From positions 884,491 to 948,490 of the forward strand of contig ML976992.1 in the NCBI GenBank assembly GCA_010015675.1: DNA of 64,000 nt, read 5' to 3'. The translations under genes were made by a program, and so were the position numbers. The notes beneath the pieces were generated by a model that had not been told where the DNA came from, made no database searches, and worked only from the letters and a program-made list of their open reading frames with translations. The stretch's first letter is position 1. Each line of letters opens with the position of its first letter. Below are positions 24,785 through 35,791 of this stretch, piece by piece. This DNA comes from Byssothecium circinans. Its lineage: Eukaryota > Ascomycota > Dothideomycetes > Pleosporales > Massarinaceae.

Positions 24785-27154
24785 ATGGCGTCGCTGTCGG
24801 GGTCCAGCCACGAGAACGAGAATGCAAATGCCAACGGCGCGTCGAAGCGGAAGAGCGAGGAGGGAGCTCCGCAGCCAAGGGCTAAGCGCAATCGATATAT
24901 CTCAATCGCATGGTGAGTCGCGAGTCTGTACTGCTTGCTTGAGAGAGGAGAGGTGAAGGCTAATGTATGGTGTAGCAATGAGTGCAAGCGCAGAAAGATC
25001 AAATGCAATGGGCAGACGCCATGTCAACGGTGCGGCAATCTACAGCTCGAGTGCACGTATGCGCCAAACTGCTGCAACAATTTCAAAGAGTCGGAGTACG
25101 CATTCACAATTCCTCGTGCTTAGAAGAGTGTACTCATCAGTGTAGGGAGTTCAAGCAAATGTCGGCGCACATATCAACCCTCCAAGACCAAGTCGAACAG
25201 CTCTTCGCCAACATGAACGCTCTGCGGCACCAAGTCGAGACCCAGAGCGTAGGTTCAATTGGAACGCCCTTCGCTGCGCCGGAGTACATGCGCCCCATGT
25301 CCAGCGTCCATACCCCCGCCATGCCTCCCTCGCCCGCGCGGCACCGGACGAAGTCGTTCAGCAAGCATCCCCGTTTCCACGGTCCGACGGCGAATGCGTT
25401 TAGTCTCGGGGTGGCCAAGTCGAGCTTGAAGACTATGGGGATAACAGGACCAGATGATGGGGATGATGAGGGTGTCGTCACACAGGACGCTACGCCCATG
25501 GGCAGTCCACCGCTACGACATGTGATGACACCGAACATGGCACTGCATGCCGACAAGGACCCTATATGGGCACTTACCAAGCATGAAGCGCTTCGACTGG
25601 TGTCGGTCTGGCATGAAGAGATGGGATTGATGTATCCTTTGCTGGATATCGACAAGGTTACTCGGCATGCGGAGATGTTGTTCTCGTTCGTCGAGGCGGC
25701 TTCGAGGGCTGGTCTGATGCAGGGCGGGTTTCCCGGCGCCGATGCGATTGAAGATGAGCAGACGAGTATATTGAAGATTGTACTTGCTACCGCACTCACG
25801 CTAGAGGGCAATGGAAAGAGTCCGTTGGGAGAGAGGCTGTTCAACAATATTCACAAGGTGCTGGAGCGGACTCTTTCGGATCCAGTGGATCTGAGGAGTA
25901 TCCAGACTCTAGCTGTGGCCGTAAGTTCCTTTACATTGAAATGCGGTAGCAGAGCTGACCATCAAGGGCATGTATCACTTCCACCGAGACGACGAAGCCC
26001 TGGCCTGGCGAACGATCGGCCTTGCTGCCCGACAGTGCATCGAATTAGGCCTCCATCGTGGAGAGACTTACACAACCTTCACAGATGCCGAGGTGCAGGC
26101 CACTGCCATCAGGTTGTTCTGGGTTGTCTATGTCCTTGATAGGCGCTGGAGTCTTGGTACAGGCATGCCATTTGCTCTCCAAGACTCTGACATCGACCAG
26201 AATTTACCCAAGCCGGACGGGTCGACCCCGTATCTCAATGCAATGATCAACTACAGTTTGATAGGATCAAAAGTGTGGAGGTCCATTGCCAATTCCGATA
26301 CCTCACAGAACACCATCAATAAAGAAGACATTCAATATCTTGACTTCCAAGTCCTGAACTGGCACCGATCAATACCAAATGCGCTCAAGTTCGTCCATCC
26401 CGACAGCGGACAGGCAATTGAAACCCCTTCTCGTGGAATCCACCGACTCCAAGTTGCATTGTACCTTCGTGCCAACCAGATGCGAATCCTCATCTACCGC
26501 CCGGTGCTACATAGCGCTACCAACATCATAGAGCACCTCGAGTTTGCCCACATAGTCGTCACCGTATCCAAAGACACCATCCGAATACTCACCTACCTCA
26601 ACCAGACCTCCGATATCTACAAAACGCAGCAAACCATGTTCAATTGGTTCCTCATCTCCGCCCTAGCTGTCCTCTTCCTTGCCGTCGCCCACGCACCGGC
26701 AGAATTCAGCTCCCAATGCCGCGACGAGTTCTACATGGCTCTCGAGCTCGTCCGCGGTCTCTCCTCAAATTCATACGTCTCCAAACGACTGTGGAAAACG
26801 ATCAGGATCCTCAAGGAAGTCGGACCACGTCTCGGCCTCAATATCCGCAGTGAGCAAGACGCGCATTCATCGGCTGCTGTCGCCATGGCAGGGCTGGCAG
26901 GTCACCCGGTGGATGAGTTGGTTATGTTTTCGAACGGTGGGCATGTAGATACACCGCACGGGATGGCGGCGGACTTGAATACGCTGTTTGAGGCTGCGGG
27001 TGGGTTCAATTCCATGATGGGCATCAATGGCTTCCCCATGTCGAGTGCGCCGGACGGCGGTGGCGGCTTGGGGAATGGTGGGGAGTTTGTCACTGCCGGT
27101 GGGTTTGGTCAAGAGAATGATGAGCTGGCTCGGATTATGAGGGAATTATTTTGA
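24785..27154 (+). CDS. Zn2Cys6 fungal-specific transcription factor
   Basis: Four exons, 24785-24912, 24976-25095, 25146-25920 and 25967-27154, give about 736 aa. The Gal4-type binuclear cluster is complete across the first splice: C43, C46, C53, C59, C62 and C69 (CxxCx6Cx5CxxCx6C), preceded by a basic KRKSEE...PRAKRNR segment. A short coiled coil follows (MSAHISTLQDQVEQLFANMN). The fungal-specific transcription factor domain covers about residues 230-560, with YHFHRDDEALAWRTIGLAAR and the arginine-rich LDRRWSLGTGMPFALQDSDI. The C-terminus is Gly-rich and ends ELARIMRELF. The cluster residues show it binds CGG-type half-sites, but target genes are unknown. It sits in the same orientation directly downstream of the monooxygenase, so local control is possible but unproven. 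Confidence 0.92.
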
Positions 27155-28085
27155 TGTCTGTTGTTTGATTGTTTCCGATATTTTTGTTGTTCGGGGATGG
27201 GGGGTTTCCAAGAGAAAGTTTTACGGTTCTGCTGGGCCCCAGGGCTTGTTCGTGGATTTTACGAGATTGATACTTTTGTCTGTTTCCGGTCAAGTATGCT
27301 ACCTAGGGTTATTGGGATGCGGGCACAATACCCTGGGTTTCGTGGGTGGGGGGGTTTTGTATTTTGGGATACAAGATTTCCCAAGGTGTGCTTTTAGGTT
27401 TGATATCCATTGATTTTGTGGAGGCTCAAAGGATGGGTCTTACGACCTGTGCGTCGATAGATAAATGATCAAAGTTGGTATTCGACAGTTCAACTACCTT
27501 TGCTTTTTATGCGTTGTTTCAAAGACTCATGATAGGAGCTCGGCTGTGTTGCCTTACATAAGGAAGGCGCGGGGCTTGAAGCCAAGGCCGTCACTTCATC
27601 TTCACAGAATGCCCAGAACCTGCCAAACATGCATGTAACAACCCAAACCATTGCTTATCTGGTCTAAAAGCCAAAGAGTAGCAAAACAACAAATAAACGC
27701 GCTCACCTCGGATTCCGACCGCGCTTATCCAGCTCCGCGGCTCCCCCGATTGCACCTCTGAATCCCGAGCTTGTCCTCCGCTACCCTGACATCCGACGCC
27801 CTCCTCCCGCGCACACGATATTATTCTCGCCATCGCGTATACATGATCAATCTAAGATCTGTGTTGCCAGCCTTTCCTCCGTACGACCTCCTGCGCTCGG
27901 TTCCCACCACCACGTCTTACCCCACATTCACTATTTTCCACCCCTCGCGATCCTGCTAGCCCATCGACTCGGAACGGCGAAAGAAAGGCCGGAACACCCG
28001 CATCTACAAACCGCAATTGCCTCCAGCGAGCGCATAAACTTGGGAGTCTGTCTGGCAGGCGCTGGCTGCCGACTGAATCAACACC
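27155..28085. other. Intergenic interval, Zn2Cys6 regulator to CK2 beta
   Basis: 931 bp. The first 300 bases are T/G-rich (likely 3' UTR); the last 400 are C-rich and lead into the CK2 beta start. No supported gene. Confidence 0.45.
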
Positions 28086-29216
28086 ATGTCGTCGTCATCC
28101 CAGGTCACCGAGTCCTGGATATCCTCCTTCTGCGGGCTGCTCGGCCACGAGTACTTCGCCGAGGTATCGGAAGACTTTATCGAGGACGACTTCAACCTCA
28201 CGGGCCTTCAGTCGCAGGTGCCCATGTACAAGGAGGCTCTGGAGATGATACTAGATGTCGAGCCCGAGGATGACGAAGACGAGGAAGAAGAGGAAGAGGA
28301 GGATGAGGAAGACGACGAGATACTGGGCGAGGAGCGACCCTCTGGATACCGACGCGCAAGCGACCGGAGGCACCTCAGGATAGCATCAGATCTGAGCGTG
28401 ATAGAAAGTTCCGCCGAGCTGCTCTACGGCCTCATACATCAGCGCTACATCACATCGCGACCGGGCATCCAACAAATGGCGGAGAAGTACGAGCTACAAC
28501 ACTTTGGCACCTGCCCGCGCGTGCACTGCAATTCCTGCAAAGTGCTGCCCGTAGGCTTAAACGACAGCCCCGGCCACGAAACCGTCAAGCTGTTCTGCCC
28601 CTCATGTCTCGACGTCTACACGCCGCCCAACTCGCGCTTCCAGACGGTCGACGGCGCATTCTTCGGCACCACGTTCCCCTCGCTCTTCTTCATGACCTTC
28701 ACGGACCTCGATCTTGGTAGTACGCGCACCTCCTCCTCGGGCGCCGCAGACGCCCTCCTAGCCATCCAGGCCGCAAACGCCGACGCAAAGGCCCGCAACA
28801 ACACAACCCCTGCTAACATCACATCAGTCAACGGCGTAGCGCCTCACAACCTCGCGCCCGGGCTCGGCCCGGGGAATATCTACGAGCCGCGCATATACGG
28901 GTTTCGCGTTAGCGAGCGCGCGAAGTCGGGGCCGCGGATGAAGTGGTTGCGGATGAAACCTGCGGATGTCACTGAGCTGGACGAGACGAGGGCGCATTGG
29001 GAGGGGAACGAGGGCGAGGGCGAGCGGCCGGATGAAGAGGATCTTAATATGGTGGATGTGGCGGATGGGAAGGCGGTGGATCGGAGGAAGAAGATTGTGG
29101 GGAGGAGGCGGAGGGCTAATGGCGCGGCGGGGACGGGGGCGGGGAATGCGGCGGGTAGTCCTATGGATACGAATGGGGTGGGAGTTGGGGTTGGGGTTGG
29201 TGCCGCTGCTGGTTAG
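28086..29216 (+). CDS. ckb1: Casein kinase II regulatory (beta) subunit
   Basis: A single intronless ORF of 376 aa. CK2 beta dimerises through a zinc ribbon and binds two catalytic alpha subunits, setting substrate choice. The N-terminal region is typical: [17 protein letters not shown] and [12 protein letters not shown], with an autophosphorylation-type acidic context. A very acidic run (about residues 58-78, mostly Asp/Glu) is larger than in animal CK2 beta but common in fungi. The zinc ligands are CPRVHC (two Cys) and CPSC (two Cys), spaced as in the family. [12 protein letters not shown] marks the end of the conserved core. The last ~100 residues are Gly/Arg-rich and end in a (GV)n repeat. 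The paralog number in the symbol is a guess; the family is not. Confidence 0.93.
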   Translation: MSSSSQVTESWISSFCGLLGHEYFAEVSEDFIEDDFNLTGLQSQVPMYKEALEMILDVEPEDDEDEEEEEEEDEEDDEILGEERPSGYRRASDRRHLRIASDLSVIESSAELLYGLIHQRYITSRPGIQQMAEKYELQHFGTCPRVHCNSCKVLPVGLNDSPGHETVKLFCPSCLDVYTPPNSRFQTVDGAFFGTTFPSLFFMTFTDLDLGSTRTSSSGAADALLAIQAANADAKARNNTTPANITSVNGVAPHNLAPGLGPGNIYEPRIYGFRVSERAKSGPRMKWLRMKPADVTELDETRAHWEGNEGEGERPDEEDLNMVDVADGKAVDRRKKIVGRRRRANGAAGTGAGNAAGSPMDTNGVGVGVGVGAAAG

Positions 29217-30182
29217 AGACGGGCAGATGCAGAAGCAGAAGCAGAGGCTGGTGATTCATGGGCTGTGCGGGATCCTGAATGGTTCCGCAGGGGAAGGGGA
29301 AGAGGACGAGGCGGGGTGTTTTGTGTGTCTGATGCGGGGGTTTTTTTAGCGGGCGGGATGTGAGTTGCGTCGGGCAGATGAGAAACACAAATGGTTAATG
29401 CTATTGGGTTGGATTGGCTTGGACGCGATTGGACGCGACTGGGATTGAGAATGGGGAATGGGTTAGATGTGTCTGTCCTCCGGGTTGTTTTTTTTCGAAC
29501 CCCCGCCTTGCTCCTGCTGCTGCTGCTGTTGCTTCTTCTTCCTTCTAAGTTCTAACTTCTTTTTTTTTGAGAACCTTCACGTTGGAAGACTTGGAATCTT
29601 TTTCCCCTCTTCTTCTTCTTCTCTGTCTTGGCTTCGGATGATTTGACTTGACTTGACTTGATTTGACGTGACGTAGGGCTTTGGCTTTGGGGCTTTGATT
29701 TGATTTCTTTCCCTCCCTCTCTCACTCTCTGCGCTGGTGTTGGCGTTGGTGTTTGGCTGGCTTGTGGGTTATAGGTGTGGGTTATGGGTGGATATACTAT
29801 ACTATACTATACGACAGTGAAATTTAGCGTCATACATGTATACGGGGGATGAACGTTACGTCATATAAATTCTACTTCCACTTTTGTTCTGAGACGTCTA
29901 GAGATGTCTGGTGAGTTGAGTTGAGAGGAGTTGAGTTGAGCGGAAGTGTAAGGTGTGGTGGGTCATTTCGAAGTGGTGTGGATTATGGAGGAATGGGGGT
30001 GGGTTTGAGGGTGGCCAATCAAGTGATGGCGATGTAAAGCCTTGGGCCAGATTGGAGTGCAGGGGTGACACGTGCGTCGCGGCATCTCAATGGCTTGGCA
30101 AAGTCACACATGTCACTCACTTTGCGCTAGAGCTCTTTCAGACAGCAGGACATGAGCGCCCGCTATCTCAACTGAACTCGAC
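29217..30182. other. Repeat-rich intergenic interval after CK2 beta
   Basis: 966 bp without a supported gene. It holds CTG/CTT triplet runs (about 29512-29545), a T-run, TTGAC/TTGAT pentamers (about 29645-29665), CTATA units (about 29790-29810) and GAGTT units (about 29910-29940). Confidence 0.5.
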
Positions 30183-30343
30183 ATGGCCCCCCGCTTGAAG
30201 GCTCCAGCCGCCCAGCAAAGACTGCCTATGCCGTTCTCAGAGGATAAAGGTATGTTGCTGCACCTCGTTGTACTGGGTGCACTGCAAGTTCTAATGCCTC
30301 GAAGCACATCATAGGAATCGTGAACGTTCTATCCGCACCCTAA

Positions 30344-32121
30344 ACTCCTGTGTCGGGAAGACGCCGGCGACGAAGAAGAATTTTTCATCGGAGGCGGACA
30401 ACAAGGAACAACAGGAAAGCATGCGACAGTTTCTGTCGTTACAAGCGGTCTAACAGCCTACAGAAACAAGCTGCCGAAGGCAATTCGTCGCGAAGAAGCT
30501 TACGCTCGCCGGCTGGCAGTCGCATTCGACCAACATCATCCTCTGCTCAGAAAGCAGTGAGGCAAAAGCGAACCCTCGAGACTGAAGCTGAGCCAGCCAC
30601 GGACCTCAGACGAACTAAACGGCCCCGAAAGCTTGTCCAGCAATCGCCGTCTGCCCAGCAACCCAAAGGGAGAAAGCGACCCCTAGATACCTCAGATTCT
30701 TTTCCTCAAAGCGCAACGGGAGCTTCCCGCAAGCGGGCACGACAATATCCCGACATAGCTGCTGTTGGCCATTCAGTTGAACAAGAGGAGGCAAACAAGG
30801 TTGACGGCCAAAAAGATCCAATACTGTACTGGACAAAGACAGGATATTGGCCCAAGGGATGCTCTGAGCAGAGTAACGAGCAGGGTAACAAAGACATGAA
30901 CCATCTACTTGCCAGGCAGAAGTCTTCGGGCTCCCTTCGCCGGAAGCAATCTGCACCAACCTCTGTTGATACAGCTTCTGTCGCGCCGAGTTCTGTCCCG
31001 CCGAGCTCCACAACACCCAGCGACCAAAAGCCGAGAGAGGTCAAGAGCGTTCCTTACCAGGATCCGCGTTACAAACTCTTACTTTCGACCAAAGGTAGCT
31101 TTATGGAAGAATCGATGCTGGAGATAACTACGAAGAGCAAGGAAAGCTTCTTGAAGTTGCTTGATGCGAAACAAACGGTTCCCAAGGACTCGTTGTTCCA
31201 TGATGATGGTTTCAAAGGGACTTGTCAAAAGATACAGGACAGGAACGAGACTAGGGTCATTCGGGATATCTCTCTTTTGATCGTCCCGTCAGCGGAGACT
31301 CTAGCTACGTGTGGCGTCGATCATCTCAATATCTTGACCGAGAGCACCAACGAAGCTGGAACAACTCCATTCCCTTGACAGGAACGCGTCCCCAGCCCGA
31401 CTTTTCAGTGGGATTTAGGCGGGAAGCATTCACCAAAGAGCAACTCGACAAGCTTGCCCCTTTCGTCGGCGATTTTATTTCCGGTGATCAGTCGTACTTC
31501 ATGGCTACGTACTATATGTACTTTCCGTTCCTCACTTGTGAGGTAAAGTGTGGGGCCGCGGCGCTCGACATAGCAGACCGACAGAATGCCCACAGCATGA
31601 CGCTGGCAGTGAGAGCTGCCGTGGAGCTCTTTAGACTCGTTGGTCGTGAAATGGAGATTCACCGGGAGATTCTCGCCTTCTCAATCTCGCATGATCACAG
31701 GTCAGTGAGAATCTATGGACACTACCCAGTCATTGATGGGAAGGATACCAGTTATTACCGCCACCCAATACACACCTTTGATTTCACAGCCCTGGATGGA
31801 AGGGATAAATGGATAGCATACAAATTTACTAAGAACGTCTATGACGTATGGATGCCGAGTCACTTTAAACGGCTATGTTTAGCTATAGACAGATTACCGG
31901 CGGGTCTGGATTTCAGCGTTCCACAACTTTCCCAGAGTTTGGGGCTCTCACAAGACCTCGAGCGCTATCATCTCTTAGGATCGAGTCAACCGGGTTCTCA
32001 ATCACAAGGGCACAGCCAGCAAAGTACCGACGGCGCAAGAGACACCACCCCCAATACCTCCTTTACCGGCCGAGGCGCGTCGAAGAGGCCCAGGAAAAGA
32101 CTTGCTACTGAAGGAGCGTGA
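30344..32121 (+). pseudogene. DUF7924-type protein gene, frameshifted
   Basis: Two overlapping frames together encode one protein. Frame A (open from about 30344 to the stop at 31378) carries a basic Ser/Arg-rich N-terminal half, DPILYWTKTGYWPKGC and a segment with LLIVPSAETLA. Frame B (from about 31357 to 32121) carries PQPDFSVGFRREAFT, YYMYFPFLTCEVKCGAAAL, RQNAHSMTLAVRAAVELFR, HREILAFSISHDHRSVRIYG and YRHPIHTFDFT. I recognise this as the fungal DUF7924 family. The switch falls at 31355-31357, inside a block contiguous in relatives as I recall them, and looks like the loss of one base; no intron fits. The E-x-K in CEVKCG recalls the core of PD-(D/E)XK nucleases, but that link is inference. 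The N-terminus is unresolved: frame A has no early ATG, and a possible first exon (30183-30250) joins it only through a 169-nt intron. A sequencing error remains possible. Confidence 0.65.
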
Positions 32122-33375
32122 AGCGTGCTGGAAACTATATTGTTACACTTTGTTTGGACGGCTAACTCGATCCATTCCGTACGTTACAACGCTACAGGTG
32201 CTCTGACAAGTCTGGATAATGTCTCTATACAGGTATTCATGTCAACCAGAACAGGATGGGCGATATCCTGGGCCCAGCATCAGGGACGTGTTTCGTATCG
32301 TCTTTCGAATTAGCTCTTCGATACGGACCTCTTCTTTCGTTCCAGCTTCGACGGAATCCAGCAAAACTTGATATCGTATCGAATGGTTCTTGCTTGCTTC
32401 TCCCTCGATGGCATGAGCTTTGAGCGTCATCTTCAGTGGCATCAATAGATGTCGCCGCTTGTAGGGAAATGGAGATCAAACGCTCAGCGCCCTTGATGTC
32501 CATGTCAATGTCAATTGGAGCATTATCGTTCGCGGTACGTGAATCGCGCTTGCTCATGTCAGCTGTGGGCAGGCAGTCCAAGTCTGGTTAATATAAACCT
32601 GTCGTTGTCGGACATTGCTCCGCGGTGAAGATGGCTCTGTAGGCGTTTAAAACGGTGACATAGTGTCGGTGATGGGCTGGTTCGTGAAGGGAATAATACA
32701 ACGTGTGTTGGCGCAACGAGTGAATTTTTAGAATCCACGACACTTTGTCCGCTCATTTAATAGTAATGCATTAGGGAGGAATGGTCGTGGGGATTAATAA
32801 CACAGTTTCGCTGGCAGTATCCTGCAGCGTACACATTTCAGGCTCTTTTTCTCTCTCCAAATAATGGCTCTACACGTCGTCCGCTGTTTGCAGCGTAGCG
32901 CATCAGCATCCGTGTCCGTGTCTATGATGTCACCAAGGCTCGCTAGGCTTGTTTCAAAAACAGCACATGCACATGCTGGAGAACGGTTCCTGGGGCAACC
33001 CACGCCACGCCTGAAGGCGATAGAACACTCAGTGGTGGATCCATACAGTTCACTTATATTATTGATTGCCGGTTCCTGCGAATACCCTCTTCAAAATCTA
33101 CTCCGCACACTAACTCTCTTGTTGGCTCATACTAGGTAGCACAGCGACCAGTGGAAAGTCAACTCAACGCAAACGCAACGCAAAACGCATCCCTAACAAA
33201 TCAGCAAAATCCCCACTACCTCTTCACCAACAAACGTAAGACCAAACCTCACCACCCCACCACATCTCCCTCATAGCTCATTAACACGTCCTCCACAGCT
33301 CCCCATCGCAAACCTCAACAGCATACCCGGCAGCACTCCAACTACCCACACCACCTCTTCGCACCCAACCCACAA
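32122..33375. other. Intergenic interval with no resolved gene
   Basis: 1.25 kb. Minus-strand frames at 32237-32581 and 32242-32445 have near-normal amino-acid composition and could be remnants of a small gene, but they lie in different frames and match no family I know. The last 140 bases are C/A-rich and contain the 5' UTR intron of the next gene. Confidence 0.4.
33236..33298 (+). other. Probable 5' UTR intron of the Cys-rich protein gene
   Basis: A GTAAGA donor, a CATTAAC branch site and a CCACAG acceptor define a 63-nt intron. There is no ATG in the preceding exon-like sequence, so it is read as untranslated. Confidence 0.5.
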
Positions 33376-33855
33376 ATGTCCTCCCCCTCAACCTCAACCT
33401 CCCCCCTCGTCACCCCAACACCAAACCCCTCCTGCACGACGCAAAAATTCTCCGACTTCCCCACCCGCGACATCGCCTGCGCCGTCGGCGGCACCTCCGG
33501 CTTCCCCCCCAATTACCGCGACACGCTCAAATCCTGCTGCAAGTCCGCACCGGTGCAGGAATGGGCCGCTGGATGCGCATTGTACTGTCTGTCTGTTGAC
33601 CAGACCATCGATGAGCTGCAGAAGTGCTGGCAGAAGGGTGGCGTGCTGCCGGGTGAGATTTATTGTAGTGGGAATATGACGGCCACGGCGACGGGGAGGC
33701 CAGCTGCGAGTGCAAGTACGGGTGCGGGTGGGGCGCAGGCGACGGGGTCGGGTGGTGGGAGCGGGAATGGGGTGGGGGTGAGGCGGGTGAGTAAGGTGGG
33801 CTTGGGGGTTGTGGGGATGGTTGTGGTGAGTGCCGTGTTGGGGGTCGTGGTGTAG
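33376..33855 (+). CDS. Small Cys-rich protein with GPI-like C-terminus
   Basis: An intronless ORF of 159 aa. The core (about residues 18-100) has eight or nine cysteines: SCTTQKF, DIACAVGG, LKSCCKS, GCALYCLS, QKCWQ and YCSGN. It resembles a fungal family of small secreted cysteine-rich proteins with a paired CC and a CxxYC motif. The C-terminal half is Gly/Ser/Thr/Ala-rich and ends in a basic spot (RRVSK) plus a hydrophobic tail (VGLGVVGMVVVSAVLGVVV), as in GPI-anchored or single-pass proteins. The N-terminus is Ser/Thr/Pro-rich with no signal peptide from this ATG, which is odd for a surface protein. Frame-matched upstream sequence is open but also lacks one, so the true start may be wrong or secretion unconventional. 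Function unknown. Confidence 0.65.
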   Translation: MSSPSTSTSPLVTPTPNPSCTTQKFSDFPTRDIACAVGGTSGFPPNYRDTLKSCCKSAPVQEWAAGCALYCLSVDQTIDELQKCWQKGGVLPGEIYCSGNMTATATGRPAASASTGAGGAQATGSGGGSGNGVGVRRVSKVGLGVVGMVVVSAVLGVVV

Positions 33856-35110
33856 GTAGGGGTTTTTGGATGCTGTTTTGGCCTAAGACTTTTCTCTTTA
33901 CGTCCTTTTTGGCGGTGTTGGTGTTGGGAGTGGTGGTGAGGTTGTCGCTGTATTTGTATTTTTGTGGTTTCGGGTGATGAGCAATGTGGTGTGTGCAGTG
34001 AGTGTCTTTGGCGGATTTATGAAAGCCAGCTTCCCTTAATACATGCTTTCGGTATCAACTTCTTGACCGTAAACAGTCCCACACTAGTTAACGGGACTAG
34101 ATGGGTGAATGTGAGTTTGGAGTTTTATATCAAGGGGTCTTCCGATGAGAAACCCATAACTGAAGTTATAGAATCCAAGACCGTTCACCACCGCAATCCA
34201 CACCCCCCAAAAACACAAGTCCTCATCCATCCCACCACCAGTCCCTCCAACCACCCAAACTAGGCATTCAACTGAGTATTCCATTCCGCCCTACGGCCTT
34301 GCCCAATCAGCACCGCAATCGGACTCGGACTACAGCATCAGTTGCAGCCGCATCAGTAATTCGTCAGGTCCCCTGTCCGTCTGTCTCAAACGGAGTGAGT
34401 GAATCCTTCCCGCAAGCCATTGCTCGAGACTCTCTCGACCAAGGTATATACACCGTTTTTAATGAAGGAAAGGAGAGGGCTCATAAGGTCCGACCCCGTA
34501 TGATGAACTAGCTGTAACAGAGAAGCTTAATTATCCGCCGGGTGCCCGACGCTGGGCTATTTTGCTAGGTTCCTTTCTTTTTTTTGTTGTCATTTTTTGG
34601 TTGAAGGTGATGGGGGATTTGTGATGGAAAAGAGGGCGGGGGATTATATCTCCGAGACTAAGGATGTCGATGGAGATAATGAGCTTGAGATATTGAGGGG
34701 GACAAAGACGAGGAGTTTGTGGTTGGAAAAAGAGCTGTAAACTACCTCATCGAGCCCGAGGAACAACGACTCAGTGTAAACACGTGGACCTGAACAAGGA
34801 GGGAAGTAGAGCAAGACCAGAACGCCCGTTCTGTATATGCTCGTTGCGAATTGAGCTACATGGCGTCCTTTTGTTTCTCCGTGCTTGGTGCAGACTTGGT
34901 GTTTTCGTGTCGTTTTCCTAAGTCTGATTAGTGAATTACCAGATATATACTCGGCTTGGAGAACGAATTACTTGATGTCTATCACATGCTTTAAACATTC
35001 CCCTAGGTAAGCTTAGACCATCTCAAGCAAGAGATTGGGGGTAAAACGACAACGAGTAGATGGAATCACTATCATGGTACTAATTATAAACAGGCGGAAA
35101 GTATACAGCT
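33856..35110. other. Intergenic interval upstream of the truncated kinase
   Basis: 1.25 kb. T/G-rich at first (3' UTR of the Cys-rich gene), then mixed. I looked for a kinase N-lobe belonging to the truncated APH-type gene and found none. Confidence 0.45.
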
Positions 35111-35791
35111 TTGATTCTCAACAGCGTAATCACGCTATCGGAACCCATAAACCACTGGCGAAAGCAATATCCCCAGTCCCGGTTCCTTAACCACCCTCTA
35201 GCATTCCCAAACTTCTCCCTCACCTCAAAACAACATCCAAGAACCCATCTCTCTACCATACCAGTGCCGGAAAGTCAGGGCCCCGGTTCCATTGGGCAAG
35301 GTGTGGCTCGTGGCTATTTATGGCCGCCAGAAGGTGTAATCTTTACCGCCTGCGAAGACATGGACGCATGGTTGAATAGCCGATTAACTGTGGTCTGCAA
35401 AGAACAACTCAACTTGGCATCTTACCCTCTTGCCATGCGTCACATGGATCTGGTCCGTCGAAATATCATCCTCAAGGCGGACTCGTCCGTATGTTTCCTA
35501 GACTGGGCATTTGCGGGATTCTATCCAGAGCTATTTGAGATACGATATCTTCGAGACCTTCTTCCCGAGGACCCTGTCTGGTCGGAATTCCTGCTGAACC
35601 ATATGCACCATCCTACACCGGATGAGGAGCAAGCTTTGACACTGCTAGCCGTCCCCGCGGCGGTGAACGAGCGCTATTTGTATGCATCCCAAGCTCTGAG
35701 GTACCTAATGCTAATAGATGCAGCTTCGAGACATGACTTAGCTGATTATTCGCTGTTATCTCTCGAGGTTGACGTCAATCCAAGAAGTTAA
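35111..35791 (+). pseudogene. Truncated APH-type (aminoglycoside/choline kinase-like) phosphotransferase
   Basis: An open frame of 226 codons that begins at TTG, not ATG. The C-lobe of a fungal APH-family kinase is clear: GSIGQGVARGYLWPPEG, a DMDAWLNSRL helix, the catalytic HMDLVRRNIIL (Brenner-type HxDxxxxN) and the metal-binding FLDWAFAGFYPELFE. The whole N-lobe (nucleotide-binding loop and lysine, usually ~150-200 residues) is missing and was not found in any frame of the upstream 600 bases. The first ~55 residues look unrelated. This is best read as a 5'-deleted relic; an upstream exon that I failed to recognise is the alternative. Confidence 0.6.

Noticed and set aside
32237..32581. Possible small minus-strand gene
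   Set aside because: Two plausible segments lie in different frames and no intron joins them cleanly; no known family.
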